Shown here piece by piece: positions 44,933-55,010 of a stretch of DNA of 64,000 nucleotides. Each line of letters opens with the position of its first letter. The stretch's first letter is position 1. The notes beneath the pieces were generated by a model. That model had not been told where the DNA came from. It did no database searches and was given only the letters and a program-made list of their open reading frames with translations. The translations under genes and the position numbers were made by a program. The stretch lies in the NCBI RefSeq assembly GCF_003315485.1, contig NZ_QNSE01000004.1, positions 248,001 through 312,000 on the forward strand, written 5' to 3'. Origin of the DNA: Marinomonas rhizomae (GTDB taxonomy: Bacteria; Pseudomonadota; Gammaproteobacteria; Pseudomonadales; Marinomonadaceae).

Positions 44933-45841
44933 ATGGCCCTAGGTTCAAATGGGTTGGTAATTCGCCGAGTTAAAAAGGTTAAAAAAAGTGGTCATCATGG
45001 TGGTGCTTGGAAAATAGCGCTGGCGGATTTTGCCTTGGCTATGATGGCGCTTTTTATGGTTTTGTGGATCTTGAGCGTGGCTTCTCCTGAAGAGCTGAGA
45101 AGTATAGAAGGGTACTTTCAAGACCCGATGGGGGCTTCTACCGCTGGTTATAGTGCGAACCCCATCGATTTGGGAGGGAGTCCGGCAAAGAGTGACGAAA
45201 AAAAATTGGATCTGCAGCTACCAGAGCCAGGTAGTACGGATATACAGGCACGAGAGACTCAATTAGGAAATGGTCCTGATTCGGCAGAATCAAAGAGTAT
45301 TAGCAATATGCTGCAGGAAGAAATGAGTAAGATGAATACTTTGCTTTCGCAACAAAAGAATATGCGTATTGAGATTACGCCACTGGGTGTGCGCATTACT
45401 CTATTGGATGACCCTGATAAGCCTATGTTTGAGCGCGGTAGTGCGCGAATGATGCCTGATATCGAAAATACTTTGCTGAGTATGTCGCCAATATTTAATA
45501 AAGTGACTAACCCTATTGTGATTACTGGACACACGGACTCATCTAAGTTTGGTGGCGCTGGTCGAGTTGATAATTGGGATTTATCTGCTCTAAGAGCTAA
45601 TGCTGCACGACACATATTGGAAGAAGGTGGTGTTGAGGATAGGCGAATTGCTCAGGTGATAGGGTTAGCTGACACAATTCCTTATAACCGTTTTGATACC
45701 GAGAGTGCGGAAAATAGACGCATCAGCATTACATTATTAACCGATGATGCCTATAAAAAATTGCTTGACCAGAATCGTAGAAGTTTTGGTAATCCTGGTC
45801 AGCAATCTGACTTAAAAATAACACCAGAAACGGTGTTCTAG
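44933..45841 (+). CDS. motB: Flagellar motor stator protein MotB
   Basis: Anchors the stator to peptidoglycan. The 302 residues have a short basic N terminus, one helix with the ion-binding Asp (ALADFALAMMALFMVLWILS, about residues 30-49), a linker and an OmpA-like domain (ITGHTDSSKFG; NWDLSALRANAARHIL; AENRRISITLL). It is cotranscribed with motA. Its stop overlaps that of the convergent rsgA by 4 bp. Confidence 0.95.
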   Translation: MALGSNGLVIRRVKKVKKSGHHGGAWKIALADFALAMMALFMVLWILSVASPEELRSIEGYFQDPMGASTAGYSANPIDLGGSPAKSDEKKLDLQLPEPGSTDIQARETQLGNGPDSAESKSISNMLQEEMSKMNTLLSQQKNMRIEITPLGVRITLLDDPDKPMFERGSARMMPDIENTLLSMSPIFNKVTNPIVITGHTDSSKFGGAGRVDNWDLSALRANAARHILEEGGVEDRRIAQVIGLADTIPYNRFDTESAENRRISITLLTDDAYKKLLDQNRRSFGNPGQQSDLKITPETVF

Positions 45842-46872
45842 AAGGCTTGGTTTTCACGTATTGAGTGTTTGATCCTTAAGAAGCTTTGGAAGCGGTGCTC
45901 GGTAATTTCACCCTTTTCTAGAGCTTCTAGGATGGCGCACCCTGGTTCTTTTTCATGAGCACAGTCGCGGAATCTACAGTAGCCAATATGTGGTCGAAAC
46001 TCGACAAAGCCATTTAGTAACTCATCCTCTGAAATATGCCACAAGCCAAACTCACGGATCCCTGGAGAGTCGATAAGGTCTCCGCCTTTAGGCATGTGGA
46101 ATAGTCGAGCTGTCGTGGTGGTGTGCACGCCTTTTTTGCGTTTCTGTGAAAGCTCGCCCACGCTAATGTCTATGTCAGGTAGTAAGGTGCCAATAAGAGA
46201 GGATTTCCCCACACCTGACTGCCCAACAAAGACACTTGTTTTGTCTTGTAAGAAGTCATACAGCGACTCCATGCCAGCTTGGTTTTTTATGGAAGTTTTG
46301 ATGATTTTGTAATTTAGGTCTTCATAAGTTTTTAATAGCTGATCTAGGTCCGCTTTATTACTGTCGTCAATGAGGTCGCATTTGTTAAGTAAGATGACTG
46401 GCGGTATGCCTACAGTTTCGGCAGCGACTAGGTAACGATCTATAAGGTTAGCGTGAGCAACTGGCTCTGCAGCAATAACAACGATAATGTGGTCTATGTT
46501 TGCGGCAACTGGCTTTATTCTGCCGTGCATGTCTGGGCGAGACAGTGAGGTGTGTCTTGGTGTGGTTGCAACGACGACACCGCCTTCATTTTGTTTTGGG
46601 CGCCAGACAACTTTGTCGCCCGTCACAAGTTGGCCTAGGTTGGCGCGCAAATTACAGCGCGTGGATATGCCAATAAAAGGCTCTTGAGTGCCTTCCACTT
46701 CGACCTGTGTGCCGAAGTGGGAAATAATAATGCCTTCAGTTTCAGGTCCGAGATCAGATGACTGAAGGAGTTCTTCGGCGGCATCGCCTCGTTTTTGAGT
46801 GCGTTCAACGCGCTCTTTGTGAATTCTTTCGATTCGCCAAGTTTGTTGTTTAGTAAGTTTTCGCTTCGACAT
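45838..46872 (-). CDS. rsgA: Small ribosomal subunit biogenesis GTPase RsgA
   Basis: A circularly permuted GTPase that acts late in 30S maturation. The 344 residues have an N-terminal OB-fold. G motifs come in the permuted order: G4 LLNKCDLIDD precedes G1 FVGQSGVGKSSLIGTLL, followed by G3 DSPGIREFGLW. A C-terminal zinc knuckle follows (CRFRDCAHEKEPGC). The basic N terminus SKRKLTKQQTWRIERIHK is typical. It is divergent from orn, a pairing seen in many gammaproteobacteria. Confidence 0.97.
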   Translation of the reverse strand: MSKRKLTKQQTWRIERIHKERVERTQKRGDAAEELLQSSDLGPETEGIIISHFGTQVEVEGTQEPFIGISTRCNLRANLGQLVTGDKVVWRPKQNEGGVVVATTPRHTSLSRPDMHGRIKPVAANIDHIIVVIAAEPVAHANLIDRYLVAAETVGIPPVILLNKCDLIDDSNKADLDQLLKTYEDLNYKIIKTSIKNQAGMESLYDFLQDKTSVFVGQSGVGKSSLIGTLLPDIDISVGELSQKRKKGVHTTTTARLFHMPKGGDLIDSPGIREFGLWHISEDELLNGFVEFRPHIGYCRFRDCAHEKEPGCAILEALEKGEITEHRFQSFLRIKHSIRENQAF

Positions 46873-46946
46873 TTGATTCGTCTGGTCATAAAGTAAGGCG
46901 CATAGAGTATAATGCTTGGCATTGATAATAAAGGACTTGGAAGATT

Positions 46947-47504
46947 ATGAGCTTAAATGAAGAGAATTTAGTGTGGATCGATCTTGAAATGACAGGATTA
47001 GATCCAGAAACCGACACTATTATTGAAATTGCTACTGTTGTTACAGACAAACATTTGAATGTGTTGGCTAAAGGGCCGAGTCTTGCTATTCACCAAGAAA
47101 AAGCCGTGATGGATGCGATGGATGAATGGTGTACTCGGCATCATGGTGATTCTGGGTTGACGGCAAGAGTCTTGTCTTCGACTATCAGTATGGTGCAAGC
47201 GGAAGAAGAGACAGTTAAGTTTTTGGCTCAGTATGTTCCGCCAGGTAAGTCGCCCATATGTGGTAACAGTGTTGGGCAAGATCGCCGTTTTTTATATCGC
47301 TACATGCCTACGTTGGAGGCTTTTTTTCACTATCGCTACCTAGATGTTAGTACGGTTAAAGAGCTGGCAAGGCGTTGGAAGCCAGAGGCGTTAGAGGGTT
47401 TTTCTAAAGCGGGTTCGCATCTGGCAATGGATGATATTTTAGAGTCTATTGGCGAGTTGAAGCATTATCGTAAGACTATGTTTGGTTTGAGTGATAGCGC
47501 TTAA
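46947..47504 (+). CDS. orn: Oligoribonuclease
   Basis: A 3'-5' exonuclease that degrades RNA dinucleotides and short oligomers, including pGpG from cyclic-di-GMP turnover. The 185 residues show the DEDDh motifs [30 protein letters not shown] and [14 protein letters not shown]. Length and sequence are typical. A terminator follows at 47523. Confidence 0.97.
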   Translation: MSLNEENLVWIDLEMTGLDPETDTIIEIATVVTDKHLNVLAKGPSLAIHQEKAVMDAMDEWCTRHHGDSGLTARVLSSTISMVQAEEETVKFLAQYVPPGKSPICGNSVGQDRRFLYRYMPTLEAFFHYRYLDVSTVKELARRWKPEALEGFSKAGSHLAMDDILESIGELKHYRKTMFGLSDSA

Positions 47505-47522
47505 ATTGTTGACGTTATTTTT

Positions 47523-47570
47523 ATGAATGGGCGAGTTGCAGTCTGATTGCTGTTCGCCAATTCATTTTTT
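47523..47570 (+). terminator. Terminator after orn
   Basis: ATGAATGGGCGA (47523-47534) pairs with TTCGCCAATTCAT (47553-47565) with one mismatch, followed by TTTTTT. It ends orn before the convergent permease gene. Confidence 0.7.
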
Positions 47571-47588
47571 AAGTCGTTCTTTTGCTAG

Positions 47589-48338
47589 CTAGCTTAGCCC
47601 TGTCACGCCATCCCATATCAGCTTTAATCCTGTTAGGAAAAGAAAGCTGTACATGACTTTGAAAAACAGTCCAGTAGATATTTTGTAGTGTAGCCATGCG
47701 CCGAGTTGAACACCTAAAAAGGCAACAGGTGTAAAGCAAAGCGACAGAAGTATGTTCGAACTGTTTAGTTGTCCAAGCATTCCGTATGGAATGAGTTTTA
47801 CATAATTGATGGCCGTAAAAATAACAGCCGCCGTCGCAACATATTGAGTTTTGTCTAGGTTTGCTCTTATTAAATAAACGCTCATTGGTGGTCCGCCGGC
47901 GTGGGCGATAAAGCTTGTGAAGCCGCCAAGTGCGCACCAAAGCTTCCCGGCAAGGGAGCTAAGTGGTTTTTGTGGCGATGTTTGGCTTTTTTTTGGCCAT
48001 GAGTTCAATGTGAAGCCTACAGCAATAACCCCGACCATTACCTTTAACCATTCTGCAGAAAACCATGAAGCAGTGAGTCCGCCAATAATTACGCCAATAA
48101 TTGCGGCTGGAATGCATTTTATAAGTTGTTTTGAGTTCCACTTGTTCCAGAACTTTTGCACGGTAAATAGGTCCATGGTGCAGAGGATTGGGAGCATGAT
48201 AGCGGCGGCAAGTGTTGGCGAGGTTTGTAGGGAGATAAGCGGAACGGCGAGAATGCCAAATGCTCCTGAAAAGCCACCTTTAGATATGCCAGTGATAAAA
48301 ACGGCAATGGCAATGAGTGAGAGGAAAAGCCAGTCCAT
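47589..48338 (-). CDS. TauE/SafE-family permease
   Basis: A 249-residue membrane protein with about eight helices. It shows the family's two-repeat pattern: FITGISKGGFSGAFGILAVP at the start and GGFTSFIAHAGGPPMSVYLI in the second half. The family exports sulfite, sulfoacetate or related organosulfur anions in studied cases. No sulfur-metabolism genes lie nearby, so the substrate is open. Confidence 0.85.
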   Translation of the reverse strand: MDWLFLSLIAIAVFITGISKGGFSGAFGILAVPLISLQTSPTLAAAIMLPILCTMDLFTVQKFWNKWNSKQLIKCIPAAIIGVIIGGLTASWFSAEWLKVMVGVIAVGFTLNSWPKKSQTSPQKPLSSLAGKLWCALGGFTSFIAHAGGPPMSVYLIRANLDKTQYVATAAVIFTAINYVKLIPYGMLGQLNSSNILLSLCFTPVAFLGVQLGAWLHYKISTGLFFKVMYSFLFLTGLKLIWDGVTGLS

Positions 48339-48505
48339 ATAGATCCTTTACTGAGTGATTATTTTTGTGGGTAGGAAGGTTGGTTGATCTATTATGAGTT
48401 ATTGGTGCTTGTTTCAAAAGGCTTCTGTATTAGAATTGTTATAAATAGTATGTCTATAAGCTTGTGTTTGCTCTATGTCGAGTTGAAAAAAAGGGTTAAA
48501 AGTTA

Positions 48506-48967
48506 ATGCAAATAGAAAAAGAAGTGTATGGCGAAGAGGCGATGGAGAATTTTGGTGCAACTTTCTCGTCTGTGCTGAAATCAGGCGCGGTTGTGTATTT
48601 GGAGGGTGATCTCGGTATGGGTAAAACAACCCTAGTAAGGGGGGTTTTGCGAGGTTTGGGGTATCAAGGACCGGTAAAAAGCCCTACTTATACTATTGTT
48701 GAGCCTTATGAGTTGGCTGGTTTTGAGGTGTTTCATTTTGATTTGTATCGCGTGGCGGATGCTGAAGAGCTTGAATTCATAGGCGTTCGCGACTATTTCA
48801 CCGATGCTGGGGTGTGCTTGATTGAGTGGGCTGAAATGGGGCAAGGCGTGCTGCCTGAAGCGGATTTAGTTGTGTCGCTAAGCTTGATTCGTCAAGGGCG
48901 CCATGTGTCTTTAAGGGCCAATACAGAAAAGGGTGATATGGCTTTAAGTGCTTTAAGAGGGGGATAA
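48506..48967 (+). CDS. tsaE: tRNA threonylcarbamoyladenosine biosynthesis ATPase TsaE
   Basis: ATPase of the TsaB-TsaD-TsaE complex that makes t6A37 in ANN-decoding tRNAs. The 153 residues have a Walker A motif (EGDLGMGKTTLVRG, about residues 34-47), VKSPTYTIVEPYEL and HFDLYRVADAEELE, ending with the family segment CLIEWAEMG. It is first in the tsaE-amidase-mutL-miaA-hfq-hflX run, a classical gammaproteobacterial order. Confidence 0.96.
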   Translation: MQIEKEVYGEEAMENFGATFSSVLKSGAVVYLEGDLGMGKTTLVRGVLRGLGYQGPVKSPTYTIVEPYELAGFEVFHFDLYRVADAEELEFIGVRDYFTDAGVCLIEWAEMGQGVLPEADLVVSLSLIRQGRHVSLRANTEKGDMALSALRGG

Positions 48968-49061
48968 CTTCTTGATGTATAGAAGACTTTACTATAAGTA
49001 AGATTGAGATCCATTTAATCAGCAGTTATAGTGTGTCAGATATACTAGCTAGCTGTCTGAT

Positions 49062-50390
49062 ATGCATACTAAATTTCGTACTTACCTTTTTATTTTTATT
49101 AATTTAATCCTGTCTTTGGCAGCGTGTAGTGCGTTGGCTGCCGAAGTTCGAGATATTCGTGTTGCTCAACAAGAGGGTGTGACGCGCTTGGTGTTTGAAC
49201 TTTCTGACACTGCGGAGCACCGTATTTTCCCTCTTTCAAACCCTGATCGCATTGTTTTAGATATTAGCGGTGTTGATTTAAATGCCTCCGTTGTTAATGG
49301 GTTATCTGCATTATCTTCTGATGTGCTAATGCGGGTGCGTTATGCGCGTCGGGATTCTGGTGTTCGTTTTGTGCTTGATTTAGGTCAGGCGGCTAAGGCA
49401 AAAAGTACTGTTTTAGCTGCAAATGGTACTTATGGCCCTAGGATACTGGTTGAGCTGGAGTATGGAGCAAGAAAGCCTGCCACTATTGTTAAGAGCTTAG
49501 CAAGCCTTTCAAAAGAGAAGCGCGATATAGTGATTGCAATTGACCCAGGTCACGGAGGTAAAGATCCCGGAGCCTTGGGGAAATACAACGTGCGAGAAAA
49601 AGACATAGTGCTTTCTATTGGTAAAGAGTTGGCTCGCCGCATCAATGCGGTTGACGGCTTTAAAGCGGTGTTAACTCGTTCAACAGACAAATACCTTCAG
49701 CTGAGGGATCGTTCCCGAGTGGCTCGTGAGGCTAATGCAGATTTGATGATATCCATCCACGCGGATGCGTTTACGAAATCCAGCGCCCGAGGAGCTTCTG
49801 TTTGGGCTTTGTCATTAAGTGGCAAAAGTTCCGAGATGGGGCGTTGGTTGGCTCAGCAAGAAAACTCTGCCGATTTAGTGGGGGGGATTTCACTGGATGA
49901 TAAAGACCAGCTGCTTGCAGAGGTTTTGTTGGATATGTCGATGAACTCTACTATTCAAATGAGCCTTAATATTGGTAAGAGTGTTTTGGGTGAGATGAAG
50001 GGGGTTGCTGTTTTGCATAAAAACACTGTTCAGCAAGCTGGCTTTGTTGTACTGAAATCACCTGATATTCCTTCTATATTGGTTGAGACTGGCTTTGTTT
50101 CAAATAAAACGGAAGCCAAAAATTTGTCCAGTAGGACATATCGTGTCAAGTTAGCAGGTTCAATTTCAAAGGGAGTGATTGAATACTTTACTAAAAATGC
50201 TCCTGATGGAACCTTGGTTGCATGGAAGCAGAAGCAGCATTCTGATTATGTTTATACAGTGAGTAAGGGAGACACTTTGTCCGAAATTGCTCGTCGAAAT
50301 CAGGTGTCTTTGTCTATTTTGCGTCAAGCGAACAAGTTAAATAATGATGTTATTTGGATTGGTCAAAAGCTTGTTATTCCTGCAGGGTAA
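49062..50390 (+). CDS. N-acetylmuramoyl-L-alanine amidase (AmiB/AmiC type) with LysM
   Basis: Exported cell-wall amidase used in daughter-cell separation. The 442 residues have a signal peptide (TYLFIFINLILSLAACSALA), an AMIN domain (about 28-130, with RLVFELSDTAEHRIF), a catalytic Amidase_3 domain (IAIDPGHGGKDPGALG with the first Zn His; Glu in VREKDIVLSI; SIHADAFTKSSARGASVW; ILVETGFVSNKTEA) and one LysM repeat at the C terminus (YTVSKGDTLSEIARRNQVS). LysM at this end is typical of AmiB of this gene cluster. Confidence 0.94.
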   Translation: MHTKFRTYLFIFINLILSLAACSALAAEVRDIRVAQQEGVTRLVFELSDTAEHRIFPLSNPDRIVLDISGVDLNASVVNGLSALSSDVLMRVRYARRDSGVRFVLDLGQAAKAKSTVLAANGTYGPRILVELEYGARKPATIVKSLASLSKEKRDIVIAIDPGHGGKDPGALGKYNVREKDIVLSIGKELARRINAVDGFKAVLTRSTDKYLQLRDRSRVAREANADLMISIHADAFTKSSARGASVWALSLSGKSSEMGRWLAQQENSADLVGGISLDDKDQLLAEVLLDMSMNSTIQMSLNIGKSVLGEMKGVAVLHKNTVQQAGFVVLKSPDIPSILVETGFVSNKTEAKNLSSRTYRVKLAGSISKGVIEYFTKNAPDGTLVAWKQKQHSDYVYTVSKGDTLSEIARRNQVSLSILRQANKLNNDVIWIGQKLVIPAG

Positions 50391-50402
50391 AAGTCTTATT
50401 AA

Positions 50403-50433
50403 AGCTTCTTTCATCTCTCAAAGAAGCTGTTTT
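50403..50433 (+). terminator. Hairpin between the amidase gene and mutL
   Basis: AGCTTCTTT (50403-50411) pairs with AAAGAAGCT (50420-50428), 8-nt loop, followed by GTTTTC. It probably partly terminates transcription before mutL. Confidence 0.65.
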
Positions 50434-50450
50434 CATATTGAAGGTCGTTC

Positions 50451-52376
50451 ATGCAAAGAATTAATCTTTTATCTCCACGTCTAGCCAACCAAATTGCCGC
50501 TGGGGAGGTGGTCGAACGCCCAGCCTCCGTTGTTAAAGAGTTACTTGAGAACAGCCTTGATGCGGGAGCTTCGCAGCTTGATATCGATGTGGAGCAAGGT
50601 GGTGTGAGACGCATAAAAATTCGTGATAATGGTACTGGGATCATGAAGGATGACTTGTCGTTAGCGTTAAGTCGTCATGCGACAAGCAAAATTATTACAT
50701 TGGATGATTTGGAGGCTGTGTGCTCGCTTGGTTTTCGTGGTGAGGCATTGGCCAGTATTAGTTCAGTTTCACGAATGCATCTTACTTCGCAGGCTGAAAA
50801 TGAAGTGGAAGCTTGGCGAGTTGAAGCTGAGGGAAAGGATATGGCAACGGCTATTCGTCCAGCATCTCATCCGCAAGGTACCACGATCGAAGTACGAGAC
50901 TTGTTTTTTAATACGCCTGCCCGCCGAAAGTTTCTTCGTACTGAAAAGACAGAGTTTGCTCATTTGGAAGAGGTGGTTAAGCGGTTGGCTTTAAGTCGCT
51001 ATGAGACCGGCTTTCGTCTAAGTCATAACGGCAAGCAGGTTTATGATCTTCGCCCTGTTACTGATCAACTTCATGCTGAGCATCGATTGGCGACTTTGCT
51101 GGGTAAAAAATTCATTGAAAATTCATTAACGCTAGATGTCGAGGCGGCTGGTTTGCGTTTGTGGGGGTGGATTGGCTTACCGACGTTTTCTCGTTCTCAA
51201 GCGGATCTGCAGTATTTCTTTGTAAACGGTCGGGTGGTAAAAGATAAACTGGTTGCTCATGCTGTGCGTCAGGCTTATCGTGATGTTTTGTACAATGGAC
51301 GTCACCCTACATTTGTTTTGTATCTTGAGTTGGATCCATCGACCGTTGATGTAAATGTCCACCCAACCAAGCATGAAGTGCGCTTCCGTGATGGGCGTTT
51401 AGTCCATGATTTTTTATTTAGTCGCATCCATAAGGCTATTGCAGATGTCCGGCCTGAATCTGATGTGGCTCCGACTGGGATGAGTGAGTCGGCTAGTAAT
51501 GGAGCGGTTAATTATGATGTAAATATGACGGAGCAATCTGCTTTGCCATTATCTAATCGTGCCGCGTCTACTTCTATGGATTGGATGCGCACTGCATCAA
51601 GTCCGTTGGCGGCGTCAGAGGTTCGGGGACAGCTCGATGGTATGGGGCGTCTGTCCGACTATGCGCAAGAATATGTTTCTAAAACAGAAGAGGTAAACAC
51701 TGAGACGGGTGAAGTTAGAGAAGTTTCTCCTTTTGTTGGTGTAGGTGGAAGTGAGAGCCCGTTTGAACGATCTGAAGAAGGGTATCAGGCGGTTCCTCCT
51801 TTGGGTTTTGCTGTGGCTCAGCTGCACGGCGTTTATATCCTTTCAGAGAGTGAGCAAGGATTGATCCTTGTGGATATGCACGCGGCCCATGAACGTATTG
51901 TTTATGAGCGCATGAAGACGGCGTTTTATCAGAAAAATATTTCCTCTCAACCTTTGTTGGTGCCGATTAATATTGCGGTATCGCAAAGTGAGGCTGATCT
52001 TGTTGAAGAAAGTGGTGATGTTTTTGGGGCTTTTGGTTTTCGTGTAGAGAGAACTGGGCTAGAAAGTGCAATGGTTCGTGAAGTCCCCGTTATACTTATT
52101 CGAGGGGATGTGGAAGGTTTGGTGCGTGATGTGATTAGTGATTTGTCGGCCAATGGTGTATCAGACCTGATGGAGTCGCGGGCGAATGAATTGATGGCGT
52201 CAATGGCGTGTCATGGTGCTGTTCGTGCAAATCGCAAACTGACTATTGCGGAGATGAATAGTCTTCTTCGTGATATGGAAGTGACTGAGCGTAGTGGGCA
52301 GTGTAATCATGGCCGACCGACTTGGGCGCATTTGAGTATGTCTGATTTAGATAAACTCTTTTTGAGGGGGCGTTGA
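50451..52376 (+). CDS. mutL: DNA mismatch repair protein MutL
   Basis: The 641 residues have an N-terminal GHKL ATPase ([36 protein letters not shown]), a transducer domain, an acidic variable linker (about 340-450) and a C-terminal dimerisation domain. The C-terminal domain contains [12 protein letters not shown], fitting the DQHA-x2-E-x4-E metal-binding motif of nicking MutL, plus [13 protein letters not shown] and [10 protein letters not shown], further parts of that site. So this is probably an endonuclease-type MutL, as in bacteria without MutH. miaA starts 1 bp after the stop. Confidence 0.96.
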   Translation: MQRINLLSPRLANQIAAGEVVERPASVVKELLENSLDAGASQLDIDVEQGGVRRIKIRDNGTGIMKDDLSLALSRHATSKIITLDDLEAVCSLGFRGEALASISSVSRMHLTSQAENEVEAWRVEAEGKDMATAIRPASHPQGTTIEVRDLFFNTPARRKFLRTEKTEFAHLEEVVKRLALSRYETGFRLSHNGKQVYDLRPVTDQLHAEHRLATLLGKKFIENSLTLDVEAAGLRLWGWIGLPTFSRSQADLQYFFVNGRVVKDKLVAHAVRQAYRDVLYNGRHPTFVLYLELDPSTVDVNVHPTKHEVRFRDGRLVHDFLFSRIHKAIADVRPESDVAPTGMSESASNGAVNYDVNMTEQSALPLSNRAASTSMDWMRTASSPLAASEVRGQLDGMGRLSDYAQEYVSKTEEVNTETGEVREVSPFVGVGGSESPFERSEEGYQAVPPLGFAVAQLHGVYILSESEQGLILVDMHAAHERIVYERMKTAFYQKNISSQPLLVPINIAVSQSEADLVEESGDVFGAFGFRVERTGLESAMVREVPVILIRGDVEGLVRDVISDLSANGVSDLMESRANELMASMACHGAVRANRKLTIAEMNSLLRDMEVTERSGQCNHGRPTWAHLSMSDLDKLFLRGR

Positions 52377-52377
52377 T

Positions 52378-53310
52378 ATGACAAAACCACATGTAGTTTG
52401 TCTGATGGGGCCGACGGCTTCAGGTAAGACTGGGTTGGCGGTAGAGCTGGCTGAGCATCACAATTTCGAAATTATCAGTGTTGATTCTGCGCTTGTGTAT
52501 AAGGGTATGGATATTGGTACGGCAAAGCCGGATGCGGGGTTGCTTGCGAGAGCTCCCCACCGGTTGATCGATATTATTGATCCGCTTGAATCTTACTCTG
52601 CTGCTGATTTTGTTTTGGACGCGGTTGAGCATTCTAAAGAGATTATTGCTAAAGGAAAGACGCCGCTTTTGGTGGGGGGTACCATGATGTACTTCAATGC
52701 TTTGCAAAAAGGTTTGGCGGAGATGCCGCAAGCTGACGCGGAATTACGGGCGTTAATTGAGTCTGAGGCGGCTGAAAAAGGTTGGCTTGCCTTGCATGAA
52801 GAGTTGCAAAAAATCGACCCGGAGGCAGCGTCCCGCATTCACCCTAATGATCCTCAGCGTTTGCAGCGAGCTATAGAGGTGTATCGGTTGACTGGTAAAA
52901 CAATGACGCAGTTTTGGGCGCAGCAGGAAACGGTATCCTTGCCGTTTAGTATGATCAATATGGCGGTAATGCCTAAAGAGCGTAGTGTGTTGCACGAGCG
53001 TATTGAGCAGCGCTTTTATGACATGATGGATCAGGGTTTTTTATCCGAAGTTGAGCATTTTTATCATCGTGGTGACCTAACCATTGATATGCCTTCTATG
53101 CGTTGCGTTGGTTATCGCCAGCTCTGGCAATATTTAGACGGTGTTGATTTGCTAGATGATGCTATCTTTAAAGGTGTGGTTGCTTCTCGCCAATTGGCAA
53201 AAAGGCAGCTTACTTGGTTGAGAGGGTGGGAGAATTTGATGATTTTTGATAGTTTGTCGAAAGATCTTGTGCCTGAAGCCTTGAATTACATAGAAAGCAG
53301 GATTATATAG
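52378..53310 (+). CDS. miaA: tRNA dimethylallyltransferase
   Basis: Adds the dimethylallyl group to A37 of tRNAs reading UNN codons. The 310 residues have the P-loop [17 protein letters not shown], the substrate segment [46 protein letters not shown] and [16 protein letters not shown]. It abuts mutL and precedes hfq by 89 bp, a conserved arrangement. Confidence 0.97.
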   Translation: MTKPHVVCLMGPTASGKTGLAVELAEHHNFEIISVDSALVYKGMDIGTAKPDAGLLARAPHRLIDIIDPLESYSAADFVLDAVEHSKEIIAKGKTPLLVGGTMMYFNALQKGLAEMPQADAELRALIESEAAEKGWLALHEELQKIDPEAASRIHPNDPQRLQRAIEVYRLTGKTMTQFWAQQETVSLPFSMINMAVMPKERSVLHERIEQRFYDMMDQGFLSEVEHFYHRGDLTIDMPSMRCVGYRQLWQYLDGVDLLDDAIFKGVVASRQLAKRQLTWLRGWENLMIFDSLSKDLVPEALNYIESRII

Positions 53311-53399
53311 GGGAAATAGATAAAGATTTGGTGTAGTATCTACAGTATTGTTTTATCAATAATTAATTTAATATTTTTTGCTTGTTTAAGGAGATTACA

Positions 53400-53645
53400 A
53401 TGTCAAAAGGGCAATCATTACAAGACCCTTATCTAAATATTCTACGTAAAGAAAGAGTGCCAGTATCTATCTTTCTTGTAAATGGAATTAAGCTTCAAGG
53501 TCAAATTGAATCATTCGATCAGTTTGTGATTCTATTGAAAAATACTGTTAGCCAAATGGTTTACAAACATGCCATTTCTACAGTTGTGCCTTCCCGTACA
53601 ATTCGCATCCCGTCTCCTGATCAGCCGGAAGATGACGCTGAATAG
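53400..53645 (+). CDS. hfq: RNA chaperone Hfq
   Basis: Sm-like hexameric RNA chaperone mediating small-RNA regulation. The 81 residues hold Sm1 ([20 protein letters not shown]) and Sm2 ([12 protein letters not shown]) and a short acidic C-terminal tail (about 15 residues). Opening [20 protein letters not shown] is near-invariant in gammaproteobacteria. The ATG at 53400 has AAGGAG 7 nt before it; the in-frame TTG six codons upstream is not used. Confidence 0.98.
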   Translation: MSKGQSLQDPYLNILRKERVPVSIFLVNGIKLQGQIESFDQFVILLKNTVSQMVYKHAISTVVPSRTIRIPSPDQPEDDAE

Positions 53646-53680
53646 TTTGTCTGTAATAAGACAAGCAGAGGAATACTAGA

Positions 53681-54970
53681 TTGTTTTTTGAACGTCCAGA
53701 TAGTGGTGAAATAGCTGTATTGGTCCATATAGATTTTCACGATCAAAGTGAATCTTATGGCCCCGAAGAGTTTGTTGAGCTTGCTATTTCGGCTGGTGCT
53801 GACCCTGTTGCAGTAGTTTCAGGGACTCGCCAGCGTCCAGATGCCAGATACTTTATTGGTACTGGCAAGCTAGCAGAAGTTAAAGATATTGTTGAGCGGG
53901 AAGAGGCGCAAGTTGTTCTTTTCGATCATGCATTATCTCCCTCCCAAGAGCGTAACTTAGAAAGTATTTTACAGTGTCGTGTGCTTGATCGTACGGGGCT
54001 TATTCTTGATATTTTTGCTCAAAGAGCGCGTACCCATGAGGGTAAATTACAAGTAGAGTTGGCCCAGTTACAGCACATGTCAACTCGTCTTATTCGTGGT
54101 TGGACACACCTAGAGCGCCAAAAAGGCGGTATAGGTATGCGTGGACCAGGTGAAACGCAGCTTGAAACTGACCGTCGATTGCTTAGGGAGCGCATAAAGG
54201 CCATTCAGAAACGATTGGCAAAAGTGGGTTCTCAGCGAGATCAAAATCGTCGTTCTCGTGATCGATCGTCTGTGCCTACGGTGTCGCTTGTTGGTTATAC
54301 AAACGCAGGCAAATCTACTCTATTCAATAGAGCGACAGGTGCTGAAGTTTTTGCGGCTGATCAATTGTTTGCGACGCTTGACCCAACGTTGAGGCGTCTA
54401 GATATAGAGCAAATTGGTTCTATCGTGTTAGCTGATACAGTCGGGTTTATTCGTCAACTACCTCATCGATTGATAAAGGCATTCCAAGCAACATTAAAAG
54501 AGTCGTCTGAGGCGGATTTATTGTTGCACGTGGTTGATGCGGCAGATGTTTCTCGTGATGAAAATATGAAGCATGTTGACTCTGTGTTAGAAGAAATTGG
54601 TGCTAATGAAGTACCAACTTTGACAGTATTTAACAAGATAGATGCGTTGCCGACGGCAGAACCTAGAATTGATAGGGATGCTAACGGGAACCCTTCGCGA
54701 GTTTGGTTGTCTGCTCGTGATGGTCAAGGTGTTGATTTGCTTAAGCAAGCTATCGCTGAGCTATTGGCAGAAGATGTTTTTGATGAAACGCTTTATTTGC
54801 CGAGCAAGTATGGGCGTTTTCGAGCTATGTTGTTTGATCATGGAGCAGTAAAGTCGGAGCACTTTGATGAAGCGGGCCGCTTTGTTCTTGATGTGAAGTT
54901 GCCTAAAAAAGATTATTTGCAGATTTTGGCTCGTGCTGGCATGTCTGAGGATCAGATAGAGGCCGCGTAA
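53681..54970 (+). CDS. hflX: Ribosome-associated GTPase HflX
   Basis: GTPase that rescues and splits stalled ribosomes. The 429 residues have an N-terminal HflX domain, a Gly-rich coiled-coil linker (GGIGMRGPGETQLETDRR) and a G domain (G1 GYTNAGKSTLFNRAT, G3 DTVGFIRQLPHRLIKAF, G4 FNKIDALP). The start is a TTG at 53681, giving the family-typical start MFFERPDSGE, with GAGG 8-10 nt before it. A small TTGTCT-AGACAA hairpin (53647-53664) lies between hfq and this start. Confidence 0.95.
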   Translation: MFFERPDSGEIAVLVHIDFHDQSESYGPEEFVELAISAGADPVAVVSGTRQRPDARYFIGTGKLAEVKDIVEREEAQVVLFDHALSPSQERNLESILQCRVLDRTGLILDIFAQRARTHEGKLQVELAQLQHMSTRLIRGWTHLERQKGGIGMRGPGETQLETDRRLLRERIKAIQKRLAKVGSQRDQNRRSRDRSSVPTVSLVGYTNAGKSTLFNRATGAEVFAADQLFATLDPTLRRLDIEQIGSIVLADTVGFIRQLPHRLIKAFQATLKESSEADLLLHVVDAADVSRDENMKHVDSVLEEIGANEVPTLTVFNKIDALPTAEPRIDRDANGNPSRVWLSARDGQGVDLLKQAIAELLAEDVFDETLYLPSKYGRFRAMLFDHGAVKSEHFDEAGRFVLDVKLPKKDYLQILARAGMSEDQIEAA

Positions 54971-55010
54971 GTTATACAGGATTATCATTAAAATAAAGTG
55001 GAGATGTAGT

